This document shows positions 18,128 to 27,128 of a stretch of DNA of 64,000 nucleotides, in pieces (positions within the stretch are counted from its first letter, which is position 1; every line of letters begins with the position of its first letter). A model generated the notes under the pieces. The model was not told where the DNA came from and did no database searches. It worked only from the letters and a program-made list of their open reading frames with translations. This DNA comes from Caldifarciminota bacterium (GTDB taxonomy: Bacteria > Hydrothermota > Tepidihabitantia > SM23-42), in NCBI GenBank assembly GCA_027026255.1, contig JALVOT010000007.1, positions 96,193 to 160,192 on the forward strand, read 5' to 3'. Made by a program: the position numbers and the translations under genes.

Positions 18128-19824
18128 AAAAATTCAAAATAGTTAGAAATGTATCTCTTCTCTTTTTTGCCCTTCTGTTGTTTACAAGTCTGAAACTTCA
18201 ATTAATCGAGGGCAGGAAATATTACCGCCTTTCTGAAGAAAACTGCATTCGGGAAAAGTATATTGTTCCACCGCGTGGTAAAATCTTCGATCGAAATAAT
18301 ATTGAACTGGCAAATACCAGACCGGGATTTTATGTCTCGGTCACCCGGGCATGCGTTGATGAATCGAGTTTACAAAAGATTGCAGATATTCTCGGCATTA
18401 AAGAAAAAATAATTAAGGATAGACTCCATCTGCAAAAAAATCCGTATGTTCCGGTCAAGATTGCCCATGATATTACCTATCAACAACTCGCATTAATTGA
18501 AGAAGAATTAGAAGACCTCAAGGAAGTTCAGGTCGGGGTAGAACCTTTAAGAAACTACCCATATCAGGACCTGCTTTTCCATGTAATCGGCTATGTAGGT
18601 GAGGTAACCGAACAGGAACTAAAAGATGGAAAATACATACTTGGTGACTATGTCGGCAGGATGGGTCTGGAAAAATTCTATGAAACATCTCTACAGGGGA
18701 AAAGGGGTGTTGAATATATTGAGGTCGATGCCCGGGGCAGGGAACTAAGAAAATTGAGTGAAAAAAGACCATGTCCCCCGATACCCGGGAAAGACCTTTA
18801 TACAACACTTGATGTCGCCCTTACAGAATCGGTTGCAGTCTATTTAAGCAATTATGAAAGGGCCGCCTGCGTCTGCCTGAATCCTGAAAATGGTGAAGTA
18901 CTTGTCCTCTATTCAAAACCCGGTTTTGACCCCAATCTATTCATCCACGGTATAGAAAAAAGCCAATGGCAGATAATCAATAAAGACCTGAATGCCCCTA
19001 TGTTCAATCGGACCATAATGAGCTGCTATCCTCCGGGCTCCACCTTCAAACCATTTATCGCATTGGCGGGACTGGATTCGCGAATGGTTGATAAAGACAG
19101 ATATTTTAAACCCTGCTTTGGAAAACTGCGCTTAGGAAGGCGAATCTTTAAATGCTGGCGTCCTCATGGAAGACTCAACCTGATTGATGCCCTGATAAAA
19201 TCCTGTGATATCTACTTTTATCAACTTGGAACATTTATCGGAATTGATACAATTGTCTCAAGGATTAAAAAAATCGGCTTCGGCAAAAAAATGGGCATTG
19301 ATCTTCCCAATGAAAAAGAAGGATTTTTACCGAACCGAAAGTGGTATGAAAAAAGATATGGCAAAAACTGGACCTCAGGTCATATCTACAATTTGAGTAT
19401 TGGTCAGGGCGACCTTCTGGTTACTCCACTGCAACTTGCCTGTGCCTATACGGTATTTGTCAATGACGGGAAAATACCTATCCCCCATTTAATTAAGACC
19501 GATTCAGTCAAATATATAGATACCGGCATTTCATCTGATGCGATAAATATCGTATGTGAAGGCCTCAAAGGGGTCGTTGCCGCCGGTACCGGCATACTTG
19601 CCCGGCTTAAGCATTATGAAGTCTGGGGTAAAACCGGCACGGCACAGAACCCTCATGGAAAAGACCATGCCCTATTTATTGGTCTTGCCCCGGCTCAAGA
19701 CCCAAAGATTCTTGTCTGTGTGGTTGTGGAAAATGCAGGTCATGGCGGAAGCGTTGCCGCACCCATTGCCGGCCGTATCATAAAGGCATTCCTTACCCAG
19801 GAAACTGCACTCACGGAAAAATGA
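18112..19824 (+). CDS. mrdA: Penicillin-binding protein 2 (peptidoglycan transpeptidase)
   Basis: A monofunctional class B transpeptidase that cross-links peptidoglycan during elongation, working with RodA. It has one N-terminal anchor (residues about 12-28), a pedestal domain with PPRGKIFDRNNIELA, and a transpeptidase domain with catalytic SxxK in PPGSTFKPF, the SxN-equivalent SCD, and KTGTAQ near the C-terminus. The 570-aa length is slightly short for E. coli PBP2 (633) but complete. It overlaps mreD and rodA. Confidence 0.95.
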   Translation: MDEELKKFKIVRNVSLLFFALLLFTSLKLQLIEGRKYYRLSEENCIREKYIVPPRGKIFDRNNIELANTRPGFYVSVTRACVDESSLQKIADILGIKEKIIKDRLHLQKNPYVPVKIAHDITYQQLALIEEELEDLKEVQVGVEPLRNYPYQDLLFHVIGYVGEVTEQELKDGKYILGDYVGRMGLEKFYETSLQGKRGVEYIEVDARGRELRKLSEKRPCPPIPGKDLYTTLDVALTESVAVYLSNYERAACVCLNPENGEVLVLYSKPGFDPNLFIHGIEKSQWQIINKDLNAPMFNRTIMSCYPPGSTFKPFIALAGLDSRMVDKDRYFKPCFGKLRLGRRIFKCWRPHGRLNLIDALIKSCDIYFYQLGTFIGIDTIVSRIKKIGFGKKMGIDLPNEKEGFLPNRKWYEKRYGKNWTSGHIYNLSIGQGDLLVTPLQLACAYTVFVNDGKIPIPHLIKTDSVKYIDTGISSDAINIVCEGLKGVVAAGTGILARLKHYEVWGKTGTAQNPHGKDHALFIGLAPAQDPKILVCVVVENAGHGGSVAAPIAGRIIKAFLTQETALTEK

Positions 19825-20999
19825 TAAAGAAAATTGATACCACAATCCTAACCACGATTATAATGCTGACAATAATCGGCCTTATAATGATTTTCTCAGC
19901 CGCTGGAAAAAATTATTTTATCCGGCAGACAATATGGCTCGGCACAGGACTTCTATTTCTTTTATTATTCTGCCAGGTCACACCTCGATTCTGGTCAAAC
20001 TTTGCCCCGATTGTCTATGGCCTTTCAATCCTCAGTCTCATCTTTATCCTTGTCCACCATTCAGGTTATCCCCGAAGATGGATTACATTTAATTCAATAT
20101 CAATTCAGCCCTCAGAATTCGCAAAGTTTGCAACAATCATTATGCTTGCGAGTTATCTCTCAACAAAGAAAAGTTTAAAAAAATTCCCTGATATACTGGT
20201 GCCGCTATTTATCATTGCAATTCCAATGTTTCTAATCTTTATCGAACCGGACCTCGGCGCCTCCCAGATATTCTTTCCCATTCTTCTTTTGATGCTCTAC
20301 TGGTCGGGAATGCCCGGCGCCAAACTCTTTATCTTCTTCTCACCCATCATTTCTGCTGCGGCAAGTTTCTCGATATATATCTGGGTCGCATATATGATAT
20401 TCCTCGTTGTATTCCTGTATTTCCATAAACAACTATATGACCTTATCTACGGATTAATTACAAATCTTCTTGCTGGTCTGATGATGCCGGTCATCTGGAA
20501 TTCATTAAAGACCTACCAGCAAAAAAGAATTATCAGTTTCTTTTCTCCCTGGCTCGATCCCCGGGGTATGTCCTGGCAGGTTATTCAATCAAAGATTGCA
20601 ATCGGTTCAGGTCGCATATACGGAAAAGGCTTCCTTTCTGGAACCCAGAAAAAACTGGCTTTTTTGCCCGAACGACATACCGATTTTATCTTTTCCTGCT
20701 TGGGTGAAGAATTCGGCTTCCTGGGTATTGCTATAACAATTATACTATATATTTATCTCTTCTATAAATTATTGAATCTCGCCCGGGAAACAAAAAACCG
20801 ATTTTCCAGCCTCTTTGTTATCGGGGTGTTTGCCTGGCTCAGTTATCAGACATTCTTGAATATTGGAATGACGATGGGTCTCATCCCGGTTACCGGAGTG
20901 CCGCTTCCCTTTATAAGTTATGGTGGCTCGGCGCTTTTTGCCGGACTTATGGCAATCGGTTTATGCCTTGCCATCTCAAAACATAAGATGATATATTAA
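19821..20999 (+). CDS. rodA: Peptidoglycan glycosyltransferase RodA (SEDS family)
   Basis: RodA polymerises lipid II in the elongasome. The 392-aa protein has about ten membrane helices and SEDS motifs: GYPRRWITFNSISIQPSEFAK, FIEPDLGAS and a C-terminal GMTMGLIPVTGVPLPFISYGG. It overlaps mrdA by four bases and closes the operon. The next gene begins 115 bp downstream with its own promoter. Confidence 0.95.
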   Translation: MIKKIDTTILTTIIMLTIIGLIMIFSAAGKNYFIRQTIWLGTGLLFLLLFCQVTPRFWSNFAPIVYGLSILSLIFILVHHSGYPRRWITFNSISIQPSEFAKFATIIMLASYLSTKKSLKKFPDILVPLFIIAIPMFLIFIEPDLGASQIFFPILLLMLYWSGMPGAKLFIFFSPIISAAASFSIYIWVAYMIFLVVFLYFHKQLYDLIYGLITNLLAGLMMPVIWNSLKTYQQKRIISFFSPWLDPRGMSWQVIQSKIAIGSGRIYGKGFLSGTQKKLAFLPERHTDFIFSCLGEEFGFLGIAITIILYIYLFYKLLNLARETKNRFSSLFVIGVFAWLSYQTFLNIGMTMGLIPVTGVPLPFISYGGSALFAGLMAIGLCLAISKHKMIY

Positions 21000-21068
21000 A
21001 AGAATAACCGTTCTCTCCGACGAACCCAAAATCTCAAACAAGTATACATATCCATCGGATAAAAAAGA

Positions 21069-21096
21069 TTGACATATTTGTAAATTTGATTATATT
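21069..21096 (+). promoter_or_regulatory. Promoter of the lipoprotein gene
   Basis: TTGACA (21069-21074), 16-bp spacer, TATATT (21091-21096), then a short leader with AAGGAGG before the ATG at 21115. Confidence 0.65.
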
Positions 21097-21114
21097 ATAG
21101 GTTAAGGAGGTTCA

Positions 21115-21831
21115 ATGAAAAAATTATTAGGTGCAACTATTTTAATCTTTACACTATTCCTTCTTTCCTGTGAAACCGGGCTTGAAGTAAATCTCGACTG
21201 CACACTGAAACATACCGCCGAGGTTATAAATCTGGAAAGTAATATCCTGGGTCCAAAAGATGAGGTATTGATAAATCTCACTTGGACATTCAACTTAGGA
21301 AAACCCGAAGGTGATTCCGTAATCATTCAGCGTTCTATTGGAGATTCCACAAACTACACAACCATTGCCAGTATAACCCCGGTTGAAGAAAAGATGTTCT
21401 ATAATGATAATGATTCTCTCCTCACACCGGGAACCACCGTCTATTATCGGTTGTCTCTGGCAAATAACGGTAAAATTGACGACTTTATCAGCCATGATGT
21501 TGAAATCCCCTCAGCCCAGCATTTCTACAAACCATCCGTCGATACCCTGGGAGATACCTTAAATATCACATTTGCCCAGTTATCAGAATTTGATGATTGT
21601 AAAGTTGCAATCTATAAATCATTCTCCACCAATCCGGACAGCCTCATAAATTTAATTAATCCACTTTTTGATACAACTCTTACATATCCTGATACCTCAA
21701 TTCAGATTATCCTTTCAGATAGTGTCTATCCTGACACGATGGTCTATACAATAAGACTGCTCTCTTCGAAAAAATTAGAGCTGATCACTGATTCTTCAAT
21801 CGGCTTCCGCGCCTTCTTCAAAAAACCTTAA
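21115..21831 (+). CDS. Predicted lipoprotein with a fibronectin III-like domain
   Basis: I do not recognise a named family. The N-terminus is a lipoprotein signal with lipobox LLSC at residues about 18-21, so the mature protein should be lipid-anchored in the envelope. Residues about 45-135 look like a fibronectin type III or related beta-sandwich (ILINLTWTF-like strand, then TTVYYRLSLANNG). The rest is beta-rich and Asp/Ser/Thr-rich. It starts after AAGGAGG with its own promoter and is followed 17 nt later by pilT, so it may be made together with the pilus motor. Confidence 0.7.
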   Translation: MKKLLGATILIFTLFLLSCETGLEVNLDCTLKHTAEVINLESNILGPKDEVLINLTWTFNLGKPEGDSVIIQRSIGDSTNYTTIASITPVEEKMFYNDNDSLLTPGTTVYYRLSLANNGKIDDFISHDVEIPSAQHFYKPSVDTLGDTLNITFAQLSEFDDCKVAIYKSFSTNPDSLINLINPLFDTTLTYPDTSIQIILSDSVYPDTMVYTIRLLSSKKLELITDSSIGFRAFFKKP

Positions 21832-21848
21832 TGATATAATACTAAAAT

Positions 21849-22907
21849 ATGGCGAAGACAGAGCTTGATGCCCTCTTAGAAGAATTGGTCCTGAGCGAAG
21901 GCTCGGATCTTCATCTCCGTTACGGAATACCTCCGCTTTTTCGAATTGCCGGAAAACTTCGAAAGACCGAACATCCTCCCCTTGATGATCAAAAGCTTGA
22001 GGATATCATCTTCGGCTTGATGAATCAGACCCAGCGCAAACAGTTTGAACAGGCCCTGGAATTTGATATGGGCTATGAAATCTCAGGCGTCGCACGGTTC
22101 CGGATAAACTGTTTCAAACAGATGGGGCATCTTGCGGCAGTAATACGAATCATCCCATTAAAGATAAAGACCATAGATGAATGGGGATTTCCAGAAATAT
22201 TTAAAAAAATCGCCACCCTATCGCGTGGTCTGGTACTGGTAACCGGTCCAACCGGCAGTGGAAAATCTACCACCCTGGCGGCAATGATTGAATATATAAA
22301 CCAGAATTTCCGCAAGCATATCATTACTGTTGAAGACCCGATAGAATTTCTCCACCAGGACAAACAATCTGTTATTGAACAGCGGGAGATCGGTATCGAT
22401 ACCCACTCCTACAGTGAAGCATTAAGAAGGGTGATCAGACAGAATCCAGATATTATTTTGGTCGGTGAGATGAGGGATTTAGAGACAATGGCGCAGACCT
22501 TAACTGCTGCCGAGACCGGCCATCTGGTATTTTCGACCCTCCATACAATTGATGCAGTCCAGACCATCGACCGAATAATTGATGTATTCCCGCCTGCCCA
22601 GCAGCAACAGATAAGACTTCAGCTCTCAATGACCCTTCAAGCAGTGATCACCGAAACCTTAGTGCGTAAAAGGAATGAATCAGGCCGGATTGCAGCATTT
22701 GAGATTATGGTCTGCACCCCGGCGATTCGCAGTGCAATAAGAGAAGCAAAGACCCACAATATATACACTGCTATGCAGACCGGTTCAAGACTGGGAATGA
22801 TACAGATGGATCAATATCTTAAAAATCTTCTGCGCCAGGGAGTTATCGACTATGAAGAAGCATTGGCCCATTGTAATAATCTTGAAGAATTTGAAAAGAG
22901 GCTTTGA
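21849..22907 (+). CDS. pilT: Type IV pilus retraction ATPase PilT, paralog 1
   Basis: A hexameric cytosolic ATPase that powers pilus disassembly and twitching. Walker A is GPTGSGKSTT, the Asp box is in TVEDPIEF, Walker B is ILVGEMRD, and the His box is TLHT. The C-terminal motif TPAIRSAIREAKTHNI preserves the AIRNLIRE-type sequence linked to retraction. Length 352 aa is normal. A TATAAT lies 8 nt before the ATG, but the -35 box is weak, so its own leaderless start is possible and unproven. The next pilT gene follows with a 2-nt gap. Confidence 0.93.
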   Translation: MAKTELDALLEELVLSEGSDLHLRYGIPPLFRIAGKLRKTEHPPLDDQKLEDIIFGLMNQTQRKQFEQALEFDMGYEISGVARFRINCFKQMGHLAAVIRIIPLKIKTIDEWGFPEIFKKIATLSRGLVLVTGPTGSGKSTTLAAMIEYINQNFRKHIITVEDPIEFLHQDKQSVIEQREIGIDTHSYSEALRRVIRQNPDIILVGEMRDLETMAQTLTAAETGHLVFSTLHTIDAVQTIDRIIDVFPPAQQQQIRLQLSMTLQAVITETLVRKRNESGRIAAFEIMVCTPAIRSAIREAKTHNIYTAMQTGSRLGMIQMDQYLKNLLRQGVIDYEEALAHCNNLEEFEKRL

Positions 22908-22909
22908 CA

Positions 22910-23980
22910 ATGTCAAAATTACAGGAATTACTTAATATCCAGACCCAGTATAATGCCTCAGACTTGATTCTCAAAGTAGACTCTCCACCCATAATGAGAG
23001 TTGATGGTGAACTGCAAAACCTGAACCTGCCTCCATTAACCTTAGCTGATATTGAATCCGGTATTCTGGAAATTCTTGATAAAAAAAAGATTGAAATATA
23101 TAAAAGGACATATGAACTCGATTTTTCATATGCAATGCCCACTGGTTATCGATTTCGGGTAAATCTATTCAGGCAGAAAGGCAATCCGGCTGCGGTATTC
23201 AGACTGATCCCTTCAAAAATTCCTGGTCTTGAAGAACTCGGCTTTCCTAAGCACTTAAAAGATATAGCCTTAAGACCAAGAGGACTTATCGTGGTTACCG
23301 GTCCATCCGGATGCGGAAAATCTACAACCCAGGCATCACTATTAAATTATCGGAATGAAAATGATACCTGCCATATCGTAACGGTGGAAGATCCTATTGA
23401 ATTTATCCATAAAAATAAGAAAGCACTGGTGACCCAGCGTGAGGTAGGCAGGGATACCCATTCTTTCGCCAATGCCCTTAAATTTGTGCTCAGGCAGGAC
23501 CCTGATGTAATCCTGGTCGGCGAGATGAGGGACTTAGAAACAATATCCCTGGCGATAACTGCTGCCGAGACCGGCCATGTCGTAATTACAACTCTCCATA
23601 CATCAGATGCAATATCAACAATCGACCGAATCATCGATGTCTTTCCACCCTATCAACAGAATCAAATAAGAATGCAGTTATCACTCAATCTTATATGTAT
23701 TATATCACAAAATCTCTTAAAGCGTGCCGATGGAAACGGCAGGGTAGCAGCCTATGAAATACTGATAATGACCCCATCGGTTAGAAATTTGATAAGAGAA
23801 TCAAAAACCCACCAGATTTCATCAATTCTGCAAACCTCACAGCAGACAGGGATGATATCCTTTGATACCTGCGTGGCGAATTTTGTAAAGAAAAAAATCG
23901 TCACCCTGAGAGAAGCAGAAATCAAGGCATTAAATCCGGGGGCACTTCATAAGGAGATCGAAAGCTTTAAAAATATATAG
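22910..23980 (+). CDS. PilT-family pilus motor ATPase, paralog 2
   Basis: A second PilT-like ATPase, adjacent to the first. Walker A is GPSGCGKSTT, with a cysteine where paralog 1 has serine; Walker B is ILVGEMRD; the C-terminal TPSVRNLIRESKTHQI retains the retraction motif. It may act like PilU, an accessory to PilT. The track start is TTG at 22904 inside the previous gene; ATG at 22910 with AGAGG about 8 nt upstream is better. The stop codon overlaps the recG start. Confidence 0.9.
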   Translation: MSKLQELLNIQTQYNASDLILKVDSPPIMRVDGELQNLNLPPLTLADIESGILEILDKKKIEIYKRTYELDFSYAMPTGYRFRVNLFRQKGNPAAVFRLIPSKIPGLEELGFPKHLKDIALRPRGLIVVTGPSGCGKSTTQASLLNYRNENDTCHIVTVEDPIEFIHKNKKALVTQREVGRDTHSFANALKFVLRQDPDVILVGEMRDLETISLAITAAETGHVVITTLHTSDAISTIDRIIDVFPPYQQNQIRMQLSLNLICIISQNLLKRADGNGRVAAYEILIMTPSVRNLIRESKTHQISSILQTSQQTGMISFDTCVANFVKKKIVTLREAEIKALNPGALHKEIESFKNI

Positions 23981-26058
23981 TGGCTAAAAGTTCTCTACTT
24001 TGCCTGAGCAGTTCAGTTCAATATATAAAAGGTATTGGGCCAAAACGTGCCCTTTATTTTAAAAAAATCGGTGTTGAAACTGTAGAAGACCTTCTATTTC
24101 TTGTTGCACATAGATATCTTGACTACTCAAAGGTCTTAAAGATAAAGGACCTGAAAATCAATGATGAGGCATCGATTATCGGACAAATCATTAAGGTCGA
24201 GCAGAGAAGAACCCGGGGAAAGCAGATTCTCATACAGGTCGCCCTGCACGATGGCACCGGGACAATCGTAATTAAATGGTTCAATCGACCGGACCTGAAA
24301 AATAGATTCAAACCCGGGAACTGGTTATTTGTATCCGGCCAGATTACATTCTTCTATGGAAAACAGTTAGTAAATCCTATCTATGAACTTATCGATGAAG
24401 AAGAGAAATCTAATAAATTATCCGGCACAATCCTTCCCATCTATCCCTTAACTACAGGTCTTAAGCTGTGGGATGTGCGCCGTGCTGTGCGCATTGCACT
24501 TGATAATTGTCTTGATGAAATAAAAGAAACCCTGCCCAATTCAATAATCGAAAAAAACCGCCTTATGAGATTAACCGACGCCGTGCGCAATCTCCACATT
24601 CCATCATCCATAGAGGATGCATATAATGCCCGACGACGACTTGTCTATGATGAATTTTTCTTTTTTGAATTAACCCTGGCAAAAAGGCGGGCGATGATAA
24701 AAAAAGAGCCGGGCATTGCATTTAAAGGTGATGCCAATCTGGCAGAAAAATTCATTCAACAACTCCCATTTGAACTAACCCGGGGACAGAAAGAGATAAT
24801 CAAAAAGATAAAACTGGATATGTCCCTGCCCACACCGATGAATCGTCTACTCCAGGGTGATGTCGGTTCAGGAAAAACTGTGGTTGCGGTCTATGCAATG
24901 CTCATCGCTGTGGAAGCAGGCTATCAAGCAGCACTAATGGCACCCACAGAAATCCTTATTGAACAACACTTCCTCGGTCTTTCTCCAATCCTGAAGAAAA
25001 TTGGTGTCCAGACAGTTCTGTTAACAAGTAGTATCAAAGGACCGCAAAGGAAAAAAAACATCGAAAAGATTAAAGATGGAACTGCCCGGGTAATATTTGG
25101 AACCCATGCCTTGATTGAAGGTGAAATAGTATTCGAGAATCTGGGCATTGTAGTAGTAGATGAACAACATCGGTTTGGGGTTATGCAACGCGCCGCCCTT
25201 GTTAATAAAGGCATAAATCCGGATTTCCTCGTTTTATCGGCAACCCCTATCCCCCGCACCCTGGCATTGACCCTTTACGGTGACCTTGATGTATCACTGC
25301 TGAAAGAAAAACCCCCACGCCGTGGTGAAGTAATAACAAAAATCATTCGGGAAAATGAAAAGCAAGATACCTTCCGTTTCATAAGTGAAGAACTCAATCA
25401 GGGAAGGCAGGCATTTGTGATCTGCCCGATAATCGAAAAATCAGAAAAACTTGACCTGAAATCGGTCAAAGAGATAAAAGAAGAAATTTCCACCGCATTT
25501 CCTCATTTTCGCACAGAAATCATCCATGGCCGACTAAAGAGTAATGAAAGGCTTCACATAATGGAAGAATTCCGTCAGGGTAAGATAAATGTGCTTGTCG
25601 CCACTACAGTAGTAGAAGTTGGCGTTGACATCCCTAATGCTACAGTAATGTTAATCGAACATCCTGAGAGATTCGGTTTAGCACAACTACATCAATTAAG
25701 AGGGAGGATTGGCAGAAGTACCCGGCGTGCCTACTGTTTTCTTTTATTAAATCGCTATGTCAGCAATGAAACATTTCAACGGATAAAATTTTTCGAGAAA
25801 AACAGTGATGGTTTTGCCTTAGCGCAGCAGGATATGAAAATACGGGGACCGGGTGAAATCCTCGGCAAACGACAACACGGTCTCCCCGACATTAAAATCG
25901 GTAACCTGAATAGAGATCAGGACTTACTCTTTCAGGCACGTGATGACGCATTCGCCCTGATAGAAAAAGACCCGGAACTTGAACTGCCTGAACATTATCC
26001 GGTCCGCAGACGATTAAAAAAGTTGATTCGGGATGTGGATTTGCTCCGAATCGGTTGA
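23980..26058 (+). CDS. recG: ATP-dependent DNA helicase RecG
   Basis: RecG remodels stalled forks and branch-migrates Holliday junctions. The 692-aa protein has an N-terminal wedge/OB region (YIKGIGPKRALYFKKIG, then an OB-like segment), helicase motif I GDVGSGKT, motif II DEQHRFGV, motif III SATPIPRTLA, and a C-terminal domain with LHQLRGRIGRS and RGPGEILGKRQHG, both RecG hallmarks. Start is GTG overlapping the TAG of the pilT paralog (TAGTG). No unusual residues were seen. Confidence 0.96.
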   Translation: MAKSSLLCLSSSVQYIKGIGPKRALYFKKIGVETVEDLLFLVAHRYLDYSKVLKIKDLKINDEASIIGQIIKVEQRRTRGKQILIQVALHDGTGTIVIKWFNRPDLKNRFKPGNWLFVSGQITFFYGKQLVNPIYELIDEEEKSNKLSGTILPIYPLTTGLKLWDVRRAVRIALDNCLDEIKETLPNSIIEKNRLMRLTDAVRNLHIPSSIEDAYNARRRLVYDEFFFFELTLAKRRAMIKKEPGIAFKGDANLAEKFIQQLPFELTRGQKEIIKKIKLDMSLPTPMNRLLQGDVGSGKTVVAVYAMLIAVEAGYQAALMAPTEILIEQHFLGLSPILKKIGVQTVLLTSSIKGPQRKKNIEKIKDGTARVIFGTHALIEGEIVFENLGIVVVDEQHRFGVMQRAALVNKGINPDFLVLSATPIPRTLALTLYGDLDVSLLKEKPPRRGEVITKIIRENEKQDTFRFISEELNQGRQAFVICPIIEKSEKLDLKSVKEIKEEISTAFPHFRTEIIHGRLKSNERLHIMEEFRQGKINVLVATTVVEVGVDIPNATVMLIEHPERFGLAQLHQLRGRIGRSTRRAYCFLLLNRYVSNETFQRIKFFEKNSDGFALAQQDMKIRGPGEILGKRQHGLPDIKIGNLNRDQDLLFQARDDAFALIEKDPELELPEHYPVRRRLKKLIRDVDLLRIG

Positions 26059-26067
26059 GAAAATGAT

Positions 26068-27081
26068 ATGCAAAAATTTAATAAAATTCGATTAGAAGTT
26101 TTTAAAAATATAAAAAAGGGAATTAACCCGATAATAGTTATCAACCTTTTATCTATAATATTCTTCGGATGCGCCCAGATACCGGGTAATATTGGTAAGG
26201 CACGAGCGATTGTGGTGGTCAGTTCAAAGGTCGATACCAGCCTTATAGAAAACAATCTCCAGATATACAACTATCTTCCGCAGAAAGAACCGCTCTTCAG
26301 TTTCCTCTTCGTCCCCGACACGCTCTTCAAAAATTATGAACATTATCATACAGTATTTCTCTACGGTTCACTTAAAGATGATTTCATACAAATAATGCTC
26401 AATCCTGAGGCGCGTAAGGCAACCGAAAAGGATACATTTACCCTTTTTAAATTAACCGACCTCTGGGCAAAAGGACAACTTGTATTCATCCTGGCGGTTT
26501 CTGAACCCCAATTTATAGCGGCGGGAATTTCTAAGTATCGTCGGGCACTCAAGAAGTTATTCCAGGACAATTATTATGAACGGATAAAACAGAATTACTA
26601 CGCCCGCGGCATGGACAGGAAAATCAAAGCACGCCTGCGCCGGTTTCATATAGATTTTGACCTGACAAACGAGTGGATGATAGATTCAACATATAAAAAA
26701 GAAGGATTTATCTCAATCCACGCCCATTTCCCTGATCGCAGTATATTCTTCTACAAAGAAAAATTGAGTAACCCCTTAAATGATTCTTTTGCAATTTATA
26801 AACGCGATTCCTTAACAAAAAAATATTATCAAGGTGACTATATCCTCAAAGAATCCACCAGAAGTTATTCAATAGAATTTAAAAATATGAAGGGGATAGA
26901 ACTTAAAGGCATCTGGCAGAACGATTCCCTTGTTGCGGGTGGTCCTTTTATCAGTTATTTTCTTACGGATCAGAAAACTCTTTATATAATCGATGCAATG
27001 CTCTTTCTGCCCGGAGAAAGAAAGACTGATTACTTTACCAAACTTGAGGTCATCCTGAATTCTTTTGTTCTTGCACCTTGA
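26068..27081 (+). CDS. DUF4837-like lipoprotein
   Basis: A 337-aa envelope protein with a hydrophobic N-terminal segment ending in IIFFGCAQI, probably a lipobox after an unusually long, basic N-region. The body follows the pattern I associate with DUF4837, common in Bacteroidota: a GKARAIVVVSS opening, ...DLWAKGQLVFIL, and near the C-terminus GGPFISYFLTD and LPGERKTDYFTKLE. Function is unknown. It lies 9 nt after recG. The family name should be checked by profile search. Confidence 0.7.
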   Translation: MQKFNKIRLEVFKNIKKGINPIIVINLLSIIFFGCAQIPGNIGKARAIVVVSSKVDTSLIENNLQIYNYLPQKEPLFSFLFVPDTLFKNYEHYHTVFLYGSLKDDFIQIMLNPEARKATEKDTFTLFKLTDLWAKGQLVFILAVSEPQFIAAGISKYRRALKKLFQDNYYERIKQNYYARGMDRKIKARLRRFHIDFDLTNEWMIDSTYKKEGFISIHAHFPDRSIFFYKEKLSNPLNDSFAIYKRDSLTKKYYQGDYILKESTRSYSIEFKNMKGIELKGIWQNDSLVAGGPFISYFLTDQKTLYIIDAMLFLPGERKTDYFTKLEVILNSFVLAP

Positions 27082-27105
27082 CAAAGTCCACAAAATGATT
27101 AATAT
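27078..27105 (+). promoter_or_regulatory. Possible promoter of the TPR-accB-pilT-accC cluster
   Basis: TTGACA (27078-27083), overlapping the previous stop codon, is followed after 16 bp by TAATAT (27100-27105) in an A/T-rich stretch. GGAGG precedes the ATG at 27129. The -10 box is poorer than at other sites. Confidence 0.5.
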
Positions 27106-27128
27106 ATATAATATATGGAGGATGAAAA